Positions 32,058 to 38,772 of a stretch of DNA of 64,000 nucleotides are shown here, piece after piece (position 1 is the first letter of the stretch; each line of letters starts with the position of its first letter). A program made the position numbers and the translations under genes. Source of the stretch: an uncultured Idiomarina sp. Its GTDB lineage: Bacteria > Pseudomonadota > Gammaproteobacteria > Enterobacterales > Alteromonadaceae. The notes under the pieces were generated by a model. It was not told the origin of the DNA. It made no database searches and saw only the letters and a list, made by a program, of their open reading frames with translations. Location: assembly GCA_946885915.1 (NCBI GenBank), contig CAMPHF010000001.1, positions 1-64,000 of the forward strand, in the 5' to 3' direction.

Positions 32058-32087
32058 ATTTTATCGTGGAATAGGGATAAAGGCCAA
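32058..32087 (-). promoter_or_regulatory. Candidate promoter of miaB operon
   Basis: On the minus strand TTGGCC (32087-32082) and TAAAAT (32063-32058) are 18 bp apart, just after the transporter gene's stop codon, giving a miaB leader of about 75 nt. AAAGG precedes the miaB ATG. Confidence 0.4.
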
Positions 32088-32090
32088 TGC

Positions 32091-33008
32091 TTACGGATCA
32101 GAATTTGGCGCCTGCGGATCGGGTGCGACAGAACGCGGGCGGCGGTGGGACCGTAACGCAAAATAACCAGCAACCATAATAATAAGCGTGCCTATCGCCA
32201 TGTGCCAAAACACTGGCTCATCCCAAAACACATAACCAAAGATAGCCGCAAAAATAACCGAGCTATAAGTAAACACGCCAACGCTAGCTGCTGGCGCGAG
32301 GGAAAAGGCTTTGGTCATGCCAAGCTGGCCGGCGGTGGCTAATGCGCCCATCCCAATCAGAGCCGACCAATGCTCGGGGGCAATAGCGCGCCAATGCCAA
32401 AATAGCGGTAGGGCCGAAATAAGCGTCGCAAGACAGGCAAAATAGAATACAATTTTCGAAGTTGATTCAGTGGCGGACATGCGTCGGATGAGCGTTTTGG
32501 TGTAAGCAGCCAGAACCGCAGCGGTGAAAGCGAGTAATAACGCAGGCGATAATGTCATGTGTACGGGGTTGAGAAACACAAAAACACCGACAAAACCTAT
32601 GGCTATGGCCACCCAGGTTTGCCGTCCGGCCTGTTCACCTAGCCAAAAGTGACCAATAATGGGAATTAAAAATGGCGTGAGTAGCAGTACCAAGGTAGCC
32701 TGCGCCAGTGGTAGCGCGGCAATCGCATAAAAGAATAAATACATCGCCGCTAATCCCGCGATGCCACGGGTTAAATGAAATTTGAGCGCGACGGTTTTAA
32801 AAGCACTTGGGCCTTTGCGCCATAACCATGGCAGCAATACCAGAAATGCCATAATGTTGCGAAAGAACACCAGCTGTTCAGAGGCCAACTCAACGCTTAA
32901 ATATTTCACTAAGGCACTGACACTGGCAAAGCATAATTCTGCGCTAAGTAGCATGACAGCGGCAAGAATAACACGGGGTGGCGGGAGTTGAGGCGTGCTC
33001 GCTAACAT
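32091..33008 (-). CDS. EamA/DMT-family transporter
   Basis: The drug/metabolite transporter superfamily exports small metabolites; the substrate here cannot be told. The 305-aa protein has about ten hydrophobic segments in two EamA repeats (ASVSALVKYLSVELASEQLVFFRNI in the first, GALATAGQLGMTKAFSLAPAASVGVFTY in the second), full length for the family. I use the ATG at 33008; a GTG five codons upstream overlaps a CRP-like palindrome. It is divergent from the DUF486 gene with only 30 bp between the starts. Confidence 0.87.
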   Translation of the reverse strand: MLASTPQLPPPRVILAAVMLLSAELCFASVSALVKYLSVELASEQLVFFRNIMAFLVLLPWLWRKGPSAFKTVALKFHLTRGIAGLAAMYLFFYAIAALPLAQATLVLLLTPFLIPIIGHFWLGEQAGRQTWVAIAIGFVGVFVFLNPVHMTLSPALLLAFTAAVLAAYTKTLIRRMSATESTSKIVFYFACLATLISALPLFWHWRAIAPEHWSALIGMGALATAGQLGMTKAFSLAPAASVGVFTYSSVIFAAIFGYVFWDEPVFWHMAIGTLIIMVAGYFALRSHRRPRSVAPDPQAPNSDP

Positions 33009-33024
33009 AGTGACAATGATCACA
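33009..33024. promoter_or_regulatory. CRP-like palindrome between divergent transporter genes
   Basis: AGTGA-N6-TCACA at 33009-33024 matches nine of ten core positions of the E. coli CRP consensus (TGTGA-N6-TCACA). It abuts the ATG of the EamA gene and lies 15 bp before the DUF486 ATG, leaving no room for a promoter between it and either start. A chance match is possible. Confidence 0.3.
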
Positions 33025-33038
33025 ACGAAGGTAAATGA

Positions 33039-33392
33039 ATGAGTCCATATCTTATCACAATCGGGTTACTCACCTTGGCAAATATTTTTATGACCTTTGC
33101 CTGGTATGCGCACTTAAAAAACCTAGCCGAGAAACCTTGGATTATTGCTGCTTTGGTGAGCTGGGGCATTGCTTTCGTTGAATATATGCTGCAAGTGCCG
33201 GCCAATCGGATTGGTTATACGGTGATGAATGTTGGTCAGCTGAAGATTTTGCAAGAGGTGATTACCTTACTGGTATTCGTTCCTTTTGCGATTTTTTATC
33301 TGAAAGAAAGGCTAACGTGGGATTATTTATGGGCGGGTTTATGTATTTTAGGCGCTGTATTTTTTATCATGCGGCCTAAGTTAATGGCGTAA
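33039..33392 (+). CDS. DUF486 (DMT-superfamily) small membrane protein
   Basis: The 117-aa protein has four hydrophobic segments (about 3-20, 33-50, 66-88, 95-112) and the DUF486 signature: MTFAWYAHL near the N-terminus, FVEYMLQVPANRIGY, and a C-terminal KERLTWDYLWAGLCILGAVFF. DUF486 belongs to the drug/metabolite transporter clan; no substrate is known to me. It is 27 bp upstream of the FAD hydroxylase gene on the same strand. Confidence 0.85.
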   Translation: MSPYLITIGLLTLANIFMTFAWYAHLKNLAEKPWIIAALVSWGIAFVEYMLQVPANRIGYTVMNVGQLKILQEVITLLVFVPFAIFYLKERLTWDYLWAGLCILGAVFFIMRPKLMA

Positions 33393-33419
33393 TCGTTAGC
33401 CAAAAACCGGAGTTAGTTC

Positions 33420-34589
33420 ATGCACGTGGTAGTGGTTGGAGCAGGTTTAGTGGGCGCAGCAGCAGCATTGCAGCTGGCCATCGAAGGGCATCAGGTGACG
33501 GTACTCGAGCGCACCGCACCTGCGCCCAGCGCCGCGCACTGGGATCTGCGTATCTCTTCGGTGCATCAGCGCAACGTGGAGTGGTTGCAAAAGCTCGGCG
33601 TGTGGACCCCAGCCGTTGCTGCCAAAGCCTTTCCATTTATTGGCTTATCGGTGCAGGGGCAGGATGGTCAGCGGGTAGAGTTTGCGGCCCCAGCTGCCAG
33701 TTCGATGGGCTACATGGTAGAAAATCAGGCTTTGCAATACGCTTTATGGGAAGCACTCGCCGCACAGCCAAGAGTGACATTGCGAACTGATTTTCAGCTG
33801 CAACAACTTGAGCTGGAAGCGTCGACTATTTATTCGTTTAGCGGTGAAGCTTTGGCCTTTGATTTACTGTTGGGCGCCGATGGCGCGCAATCCAAACTTG
33901 CCAGTTTAGCTGGCATCGGACGGCGGGGGTGGGATTATGGTCAGCGCTGCATGCTGGCGAATGTCACCACCGTTGCGCCCATACTTCAGGCAACCTGGGA
34001 AATTTTTCGGCGTGGCGGGTTGGGGCCGATGGCGTTGTTGCCGTTAGGCACGCAGCAAGCCTGTCTGATTGATTATCGCCCCAGCGCACAGTGGCAAAAT
34101 ATCAGCGCACAAGGTGCCGAGGCAGTGGCGCGTGAGCTAAAGCAGACCTTCGCCCCGCATATTGGTGCGTTTGAGCTGCTGGAGCTGGCGCCAGCCGTGC
34201 CGGCCTATGCTAGTTTTCCGATTCAGCGCCAGCATGCATTAACTTATACCCGCGCAGCGGCCGCAGGAACTGGTCTGGCACTTATTGGCGATGCCGCGCA
34301 TAGCATTCACCCACTGGCGGGACAGGGCGTCAATTTAGGCTTTGCCGATGTCCAGTGTTTAGTCGCACAAGTGTCACAGTCAGCCCTGGCGAGCGCATTA
34401 ACCCAATATGAGCGTGAACGCCTTGCGGCGAATCAGCAGATGATGCGGGCGATGGATGCGATTCACTTCGGTTTTGGCAGCCATCATTGGTTGCCTCGAG
34501 TTGGAGTGGCGGGGCTACTTGGGTTACTGAGTAAAATGCCGGGTATTCAGCGTCAAGTGGTCCGCATGGCCATGGGCGAGACGTTTTAG
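33420..34589 (+). CDS. ubiF: FAD-dependent ubiquinone-biosynthesis hydroxylase, UbiF-like
   Basis: UbiF hydroxylates the ubiquinone ring at C6 before the last O-methylation. The 389-aa protein has the N-terminal Rossmann motif VVVGAGLVGAAAAL, the DG motif LLLGADGAQSKL (about 153) and the FAD ribityl motif LALIGDAAHSIHPLAGQGVNLGFADV (about 288), as in the UbiH/UbiF/VisC group. YMVENQALQYALWEAL is close to E. coli UbiF, and the place between miaB and a Met/Leu/Gln tRNA operon is the E. coli ubiF locus. A different ring position within the UbiH family is the main alternative. Confidence 0.82.
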   Translation: MHVVVVGAGLVGAAAALQLAIEGHQVTVLERTAPAPSAAHWDLRISSVHQRNVEWLQKLGVWTPAVAAKAFPFIGLSVQGQDGQRVEFAAPAASSMGYMVENQALQYALWEALAAQPRVTLRTDFQLQQLELEASTIYSFSGEALAFDLLLGADGAQSKLASLAGIGRRGWDYGQRCMLANVTTVAPILQATWEIFRRGGLGPMALLPLGTQQACLIDYRPSAQWQNISAQGAEAVARELKQTFAPHIGAFELLELAPAVPAYASFPIQRQHALTYTRAAAAGTGLALIGDAAHSIHPLAGQGVNLGFADVQCLVAQVSQSALASALTQYERERLAANQQMMRAMDAIHFGFGSHHWLPRVGVAGLLGLLSKMPGIQRQVVRMAMGETF

Positions 34590-34595
34590 TTGGGC

Positions 34596-35012
34596 TTAAG
34601 GTTGCGGTTTTTGTTGGCGTAAGCGTTTAACATCGCCGCGTGCTTTTTTCTGCTCAACTCGTTTGCGCTGACTAGCTTTGGTTGGTTTGGTGGCAATGCG
34701 GGTGCGCTGAACGCGAGTGGCAGTTTGGATGAGTTCAATAAATTGCGCGAGCGCCAATTCACGGTTGTGTGCCTGACTGCGAGTGGCTTGCACCTTAATA
34801 ATAATTTTACCGCTGGCGGTAATTCGATGATCCCGCAAATTTAATAAGCGCTGTTGATAAAACTCGGGCAGCGATGAGTCCGCAATGGAAAAAATCAGTT
34901 GCGCGGCGGTCGATACTTTATTGACGTGTTGCCCACCCGCACCGCTGGCACGAATAAATTGCCATTCAAGTTCATGTTCGGGAATGCTAACGCGTTGGGA
35001 TATCTGAATCAT
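34596..35012 (-). CDS. arfB: Alternative ribosome-rescue factor ArfB (YaeJ)
   Basis: ArfB enters stalled ribosomes lacking a stop codon and hydrolyses the peptidyl-tRNA. The 138-aa protein has the release-factor GGQ motif at 26-28 ([16 protein letters not shown]), TASGKIIIKVQATRSQAHNRE, and the basic C-terminal tail (KASQRKRVEQKKARGDVKRLRQQK) that enters the mRNA channel. It converges with ubiF with 6 bp between the stops. Confidence 0.94.
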   Translation of the reverse strand: MIQISQRVSIPEHELEWQFIRASGAGGQHVNKVSTAAQLIFSIADSSLPEFYQQRLLNLRDHRITASGKIIIKVQATRSQAHNRELALAQFIELIQTATRVQRTRIATKPTKASQRKRVEQKKARGDVKRLRQQKPQP

Positions 35013-35080
35013 AATGCCTAGTATGCATGACTGTATCGGGATAACAAAGTAGGTGAAGCGCTGAGTATGGCTACGGTCAC

Positions 35081-35107
35081 AAAAAAACCGCTCTATGGCG
35101 GCTTTTT
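35081..35107 (-). terminator. Terminator of the tRNA operon
   Basis: On the minus strand AAAAAGCCGC (35107-35098), loop CATAGA, and GCGGTTTTTTT (35091-35081) form a ten-pair stem with one G-T pair and end in seven T. It begins 47 bp after the last tRNA. Confidence 0.82.
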
Positions 35108-35153
35108 GTAAGGCATTGCACTGTTTGTGTCACCAACGATATGACTTTAAAGT

Positions 35154-35240
35154 TGGTGCGGAGGGGGGGACTTGAACCCCCACGAGCTTGCGCTCACTAG
35201 CACCTGAAGCTAGCGCGTCTACCAATTCCGCCACCCCCGC
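35154..35240 (-). tRNA. tRNA-Leu (CAG)
   Basis: Read on the minus strand this is an 87-nt class II tRNA with acceptor GCGGGGG, TGGTAGAC D-loop features, anticodon loop TTCAGGT (anticodon CAG) between CTAGC and GCTAG, a long variable arm, GTTCAAGTC T loop, and encoded CCA. It is the last tRNA of the operon. In E. coli this end of the operon carries metU-glnV-glnX instead. Confidence 0.96.
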
Positions 35241-35254
35241 AAACAGGGAGGTTG

Positions 35255-35329
35255 TGGCTGGGGTAGCTGGATTCGAACCAACGAATGGCGGGATCAAAAC
35301 CCGCTGCCTTACCACTTGGCTATACCCCA
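35255..35329 (-). tRNA. tRNA-Gln (TTG), copy 2
   Basis: This 75-nt tRNA has acceptor TGGGGTA, anticodon loop TTTTGAT (anticodon TTG) between CGGG and CCCG, T loop GTTCGAATC, and encoded CCA. It appears identical to the copy 110 bp upstream, so the pair is a recent or gene-converted tandem duplication, like glnU/glnW in E. coli. Confidence 0.96.
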
Positions 35330-35364
35330 TCCGGAACCTAGCAAACGCATGCAACACGAGGGGA

Positions 35365-35439
35365 TGGCTGGGGTAGCTGGATTCGAACCAACGAATGGCG
35401 GGATCAAAACCCGCTGCCTTACCACTTGGCTATACCCCA
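35365..35439 (-). tRNA. tRNA-Gln (TTG), copy 1
   Basis: Same 75-nt sequence as the next tRNA in the operon: acceptor TGGGGTA, anticodon TTG, T loop GTTCGAATC, CCA encoded. The spacers flanking the two copies differ, so the duplication is limited essentially to the tRNA. Confidence 0.96.
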
Positions 35440-35454
35440 TCAGCCTAAAGAGTT

Positions 35455-35539
35455 TGGTGCGGACGGAGAGACTTGAACTCTCACGCCGTGAGGCACTGGA
35501 ACCTAAATCCAGCGTGTCTACCAATTCCACCACGTCCGC
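35455..35539 (-). tRNA. tRNA-Leu (TAG)
   Basis: An 85-nt class II tRNA on the minus strand with acceptor GCGGACG, anticodon loop TTTAGGT (anticodon TAG) between CTGGA and TCCAG, a long variable arm, and encoded CCA. It corresponds to leuW of the E. coli operon by anticodon and position after Met. Confidence 0.96.
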
Positions 35540-35545
35540 GATTTT

Positions 35546-35622
35546 TGGTGGCTACGGCGGGATTCGAACCTGCGACCCCAGCATTATGAGTGCTGTGCTC
35601 TAACCAACTGAGCTACGTAGCC
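35546..35622 (-). tRNA. tRNA-Met (CAT), elongator
   Basis: A 77-nt tRNA on the minus strand with acceptor GGCTACG, D arm TAGCTCAGTTGGTTAGAGC, anticodon loop CTCATAA (CAT), and encoded CCA. The anticodon stem lacks the three G-C pairs of the initiator, so this is the elongator type (metT/metU-like). It is the first gene of the operon. The same CAT could be lysidine-modified in tRNA-Ile, but the body matches E. coli elongator Met. Confidence 0.94.
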
Positions 35623-35665
35623 TTACCGAAAATTTACTCTTGTGCGCTCTGCGAGTGCGGCGCGT

Positions 35666-35694
35666 ATTATGCAAATCGACATGGTTAGCGTCAA
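35666..35694 (-). promoter_or_regulatory. Promoter of the tRNA operon
   Basis: On the minus strand TTGACG (35694-35689) and CATAAT (35671-35666) are separated by 17 bp, followed by a GC-rich discriminator CGCGCCGC. GC-rich discriminators are typical of stable-RNA promoters under stringent control. It starts about 37 bp before tRNA-Met. Confidence 0.78.
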
Positions 35695-35706
35695 CCTATT
35701 TTTCGC

Positions 35707-35733
35707 AAAAAAACGGGTCGAAACGACCCGTTT
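35707..35733 (-). terminator. Terminator after the fumC-SDR genes
   Basis: AAACGGGTCG (35711-35720) and CGACCCGTTT (35724-35733) form a perfect 10-bp stem with a 3-nt loop. On the minus strand it is followed by a run of seven T (35713-35707), ending transcripts from the SDR gene just before the tRNA promoter. Confidence 0.85.
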
Positions 35734-35814
35734 GCTCAAAAAAAGATTGGTTTGTTGTTTATTTGACCGACTTGGTGGTTTTGACGTCAATAATTAGTGG
35801 TCATCCGCTACTAA

Positions 35815-36483
35815 TCACCAAGGTAAATCGTCGCCGTTACTGTGGCGGAAGCTACCGGTCTTGGCGAGGCTCAATTCGTCGATACGATTAATGATCCGCT
35901 CTGCGGCTTCATCGGCACTGATATCGCCGGCGTTGTTCACCATTTCAGTTTGTACAAAGCCTGGGTGAATCAAGCCTACGGCAATGCCCGCGTCTTTTAA
36001 ATCAAGGGCTAGCGACTTACTACCGGCGTTGAGCGCTGCTTTTGACATCCGATAACCATAATAAGCGCCAGAACCATTATCTGCCACTGAACCCATGCGT
36101 GAGGTGATCATGATGACTTTACTGCCACGGCGTAATTGCGAACGTAACTGTTCGGTTAGCAAAATGGGGGCCAACGCATTCACCTCAAACTGAGCGCGCA
36201 TGGTGGCACCATCAAGTTCACCGAGCGCTTCTCGATGCAACAAGCCTGCGTTGTTAATCAGAATGTCGATATTGACGTCGGTGAGCTGATCGCGCAACCG
36301 CAGTAAATCACTTTCGCGGGTTACGTCGATGCCTTCTATTACTTCTGCGCCGGTTTCATGCAGTGCGCTAGATGCGTGACGGCAGATAGCAATAACCCGG
36401 GCGCCTGCCGCGCGATACTGTTGGGTAAGTGCTAAGCCAATACCACGATTGGCACCTGTAATGACCACCGTTTGGGTACTCAT
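35815..36483 (-). CDS. Short-chain dehydrogenase/reductase (SDR)
   Basis: SDR enzymes are NAD(P)-dependent oxidoreductases; the substrate here is unknown. The 222-aa protein has the nucleotide motif TGANRGIG (9-16), NNAG (about 77), the catalytic Ser of MITSRMGS and YYGYRMSK with the catalytic Tyr and Lys near 141-145. The C-terminal HPGFVQTEM follows the classical pattern. It overlaps the fumC stop by 4 bp (ATGA), so the two are co-translated. Confidence 0.85.
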   Translation of the reverse strand: MSTQTVVITGANRGIGLALTQQYRAAGARVIAICRHASSALHETGAEVIEGIDVTRESDLLRLRDQLTDVNIDILINNAGLLHREALGELDGATMRAQFEVNALAPILLTEQLRSQLRRGSKVIMITSRMGSVADNGSGAYYGYRMSKAALNAGSKSLALDLKDAGIAVGLIHPGFVQTEMVNNAGDISADEAAERIINRIDELSLAKTGSFRHSNGDDLPW

Positions 36484-37883
36484 GAATTCTCCTTAGTTGG
36501 GTCTGAATCAAGGCCGCCTTTGGTCAGACGGCGCGGATCTAATAGCCGTTCAAGTTCGGCTCGGGATAAATCGGTATGCTCAGCAGCCACCTCTATAATA
36601 GGCCGTTGTTGCTGATAAGCTTGTTTGGCAATTTTTGCGGCTTGGTTATAGCCAATCACCGGATTCAACGCTGTGACTAAAATGGGGTTACGGGCCAAGG
36701 CTGCAGACAAGTGCTCATGGTTTACCTTAAATGAGCTAATCGCTTGACCAAGGCCGGCACAGGCTGTGCTGCAAAGTGCCAGCATTTGATGCAGGTTATA
36801 AGTAATCACCGGCAGCATCACATTTAATTGAAAGTTGCCCGCCTGCGCAGCAATATTGATGGTGTTGTAGTGGCCACTTAATTGCGCCGCAATCATCGCC
36901 ACCGCTTCCGGAATCACAGGGTTCACCTTCCCGGGCATGATTGAGCTACCGGGCTGCAACGCTTCAAGCTCAATTTCACCAAGCCCAGCTAACGGACCGC
37001 TATTCATCCAGCGTAGGTCGTTACTTATTTTCATCAGGGTGCTGGCGAGGCCGTTCAGTACGCCAGCCAGTTGCAGGCTGAGTTCTTGTCCGGCAAGACC
37101 CGCGAACTTATTCGTGCTCGGGGTAAAGTGTAACTCTGAGGTTTCGCTCAGAATGCGACAAAAGTGCTCGGCAAACTGGGCTGGTGCATTAATACCAGTA
37201 CCGACAGCCGTACCGCCTTGCGGGAGTGTTTGGAGCCGTGGCCGCAGTTCATTCAAGGCCGCAATACTATGGTGCAATTGCGCGGCCCACGCACTCAGCT
37301 CCTGGGCCATGGTCATTGGCATCGCATCCATAAGATGGGTGCGACCAGTTTTAACGGTATCGGCAAGCCCCTGCGCTTTGTTATCAATGGCGTTCACTAA
37401 GTCCTGCAACGCTGGTTGCAATTGGTCCTGCAAGACAATCGCGGTGCTTACCAATAAGGTGGTTGGGATTACATCATTACTACTCTGACTGGCGTTCACA
37501 TGATCGTTAGGGTGCACGCTGACTTGCTCGCGACTGGCAAGCCGGGCAAGCACCTCGTTCATATTCATGTTGGTGCTGGTGCCCGAGCCAGTCTGAAATA
37601 CGTCAAGCGGGAATTGATCAAGATGTTTACCTTGCCAGATCTCGCTTGCGGCAGCTTGAATCGCCTGTGCCACAGCTTCAGGAATAACGCCCAACTGCTG
37701 ATTTGCTTGTGCTGCCGCACTTTTAAGCAAAGCTAAGCTGCGAATGAACGGCTCGGGCATCGTGAGTTGGCTAAATTGAAAATTGGTTAAAGCGCGCTGG
37801 GTTTGCGCGCCATAAAGTGCATGCTCTGGCACCTCAACCTCGCCCATACTGTCTGACTCAGTTCGTGTCTTGGCGTTGCTCAT
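36480..37883 (-). CDS. fumC: Fumarate hydratase, class II
   Basis: FumC is the iron-independent, oxidant-resistant fumarase of the TCA cycle. The 467-aa protein has the family signature GSSIMPGKVNP (about 315-325), the TGSGTSTNMNMNEV segment near 97 and GRTHLMDAMPM near 185. ACAGGAG precedes the ATG. It is divergent from the cupredoxin operon with 202 bp between starts and is followed by the SDR gene. Confidence 0.95.
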   Translation of the reverse strand: MSNAKTRTESDSMGEVEVPEHALYGAQTQRALTNFQFSQLTMPEPFIRSLALLKSAAAQANQQLGVIPEAVAQAIQAAASEIWQGKHLDQFPLDVFQTGSGTSTNMNMNEVLARLASREQVSVHPNDHVNASQSSNDVIPTTLLVSTAIVLQDQLQPALQDLVNAIDNKAQGLADTVKTGRTHLMDAMPMTMAQELSAWAAQLHHSIAALNELRPRLQTLPQGGTAVGTGINAPAQFAEHFCRILSETSELHFTPSTNKFAGLAGQELSLQLAGVLNGLASTLMKISNDLRWMNSGPLAGLGEIELEALQPGSSIMPGKVNPVIPEAVAMIAAQLSGHYNTINIAAQAGNFQLNVMLPVITYNLHQMLALCSTACAGLGQAISSFKVNHEHLSAALARNPILVTALNPVIGYNQAAKIAKQAYQQQRPIIEVAAEHTDLSRAELERLLDPRRLTKGGLDSDPTKENS

Positions 37884-37973
37884 GAAATCGCAGACTCCTG
37901 TCTCGGTGAGTGTGATTGTGCGCTAGATAGGCATTGGTATTTCAACCTATTCGTAATAAGTTATGGGGATAAT

Positions 37974-37987
37974 CTGAAAAAGATCAA
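37974..37987. promoter_or_regulatory. FNR-like site in fumC/cupredoxin gap
   Basis: CTGAA-N4-ATCAA (37974-37987) matches eight of ten positions of the FNR consensus TTGAT-N4-ATCAA. Its centre is about 65 bp upstream of the start expected from the candidate promoter at 38011-38039. Short near-matches occur by chance, so this is tentative. Confidence 0.25.
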
Positions 37988-38010
37988 ATGCAAAGATTGC
38001 GCGGTCGCTA

Positions 38011-38039
38011 TTGTTTCGCCTATTTTGTTGGCATACTGA
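38011..38039 (+). promoter_or_regulatory. Candidate promoter of the cupredoxin/c-di-GMP operon
   Basis: TTGTTT (38011-38016) and TACTGA (38034-38039) are separated by 17 bp. A start near 38046 would give a 40-nt leader with GGAG just before the first ATG. Both hexamers are imperfect, which suits an activated promoter. Confidence 0.42.
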
Positions 38040-38085
38040 GTTGTAGCGCTGACAGCGACGATGCGTATAGCCTTGGAGAATATGT

Positions 38086-38772
38086 ATGGGACGACCTATG
38101 GGACTGCGGCAATTACTGCTGAGTGTTATCACGACTTTTAGTTTGGTTGGCACAAGTGTCGCGCAAGCGGATATAGTGTTTGTTACCGTAGTGGATAACG
38201 ACGGCAACCCACTACCCAATGCGGTGATTAGCATTCCAGGGGAACCTAAGCGGCCCCTGAAAAATGCCATTATGGACCAAGTGAACTCGCAGTTCTTACC
38301 GCATGTGTTGGCGATTCCGGTTGGCTCCGAAGTGCTATTCCCGAATAGTGATAATATTCGCCATCACGTTTACTCCTTTTCGCCAGCTAAAACATTCGAA
38401 ACTAAACTTTATGCCAATGAAGCACGCCCGCGGATTGAGTTTGGCACTGCCGGAATTGTCGCGCTTGGCTGTAACATTCATGACCAAATGCGCGGCTACA
38501 TCTACGTGAGCCCGCATCAGGTGAGCGTAGTGACGGATGCCAAGGGGCAAGCGCAATTAGAATTGAAACGTGACACTGAAGTGCTGTTGTGGCACCCATG
38601 GCTCGAAACACAAACTGGTAACAATGCGGTGCCGACTGAGATAAAGGCAACCATTAGTGTTGCCACCCGCACACCGCAATTGCAGTTAGCGGTGACGGCG
38701 CCGGCCGAGCCAAAGTCGGAACCGTCGAAGTTACGGCAACGCTTCCAGCGCCGGAGCACCGATGGTACGTAG
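38086..38772 (+). CDS. Exported cupredoxin-like protein ('methylamine utilization protein' type)
   Basis: The 228-aa protein has a signal peptide (about 1-28, ending AQA) and then a cupredoxin-like beta domain. The set H93/H94, C129, H132 and M135 (NIRHHVYSF and GCNIHDQM) has the spacing of a type-1 copper site, so it probably binds copper in the periplasm and carries electrons or senses redox state. Related proteins are often labelled methylamine utilization protein without evidence for that role. The C-terminal tail is basic and Ser/Arg-rich. It is the first gene of a five-gene operon and overlaps the next by 11 bp. Confidence 0.8.
   Translation: MGRPMGLRQLLLSVITTFSLVGTSVAQADIVFVTVVDNDGNPLPNAVISIPGEPKRPLKNAIMDQVNSQFLPHVLAIPVGSEVLFPNSDNIRHHVYSFSPAKTFETKLYANEARPRIEFGTAGIVALGCNIHDQMRGYIYVSPHQVSVVTDAKGQAQLELKRDTEVLLWHPWLETQTGNNAVPTEIKATISVATRTPQLQLAVTAPAEPKSEPSKLRQRFQRRSTDGT

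Noticed and set aside
35188..35603. Reading frames across the tRNA cluster, including repeated GVAGFEPTNGGIKTRC segments
   Set aside because: They are translations of tRNA-Leu, tRNA-Gln and tRNA-Met genes; the repeat is the duplicated tRNA-Gln.
38086..38772. Assignment of the cupredoxin-like gene to methylamine metabolism
   Set aside because: No methylamine dehydrogenase or mau genes are present nearby; the label is only a database habit for this family.
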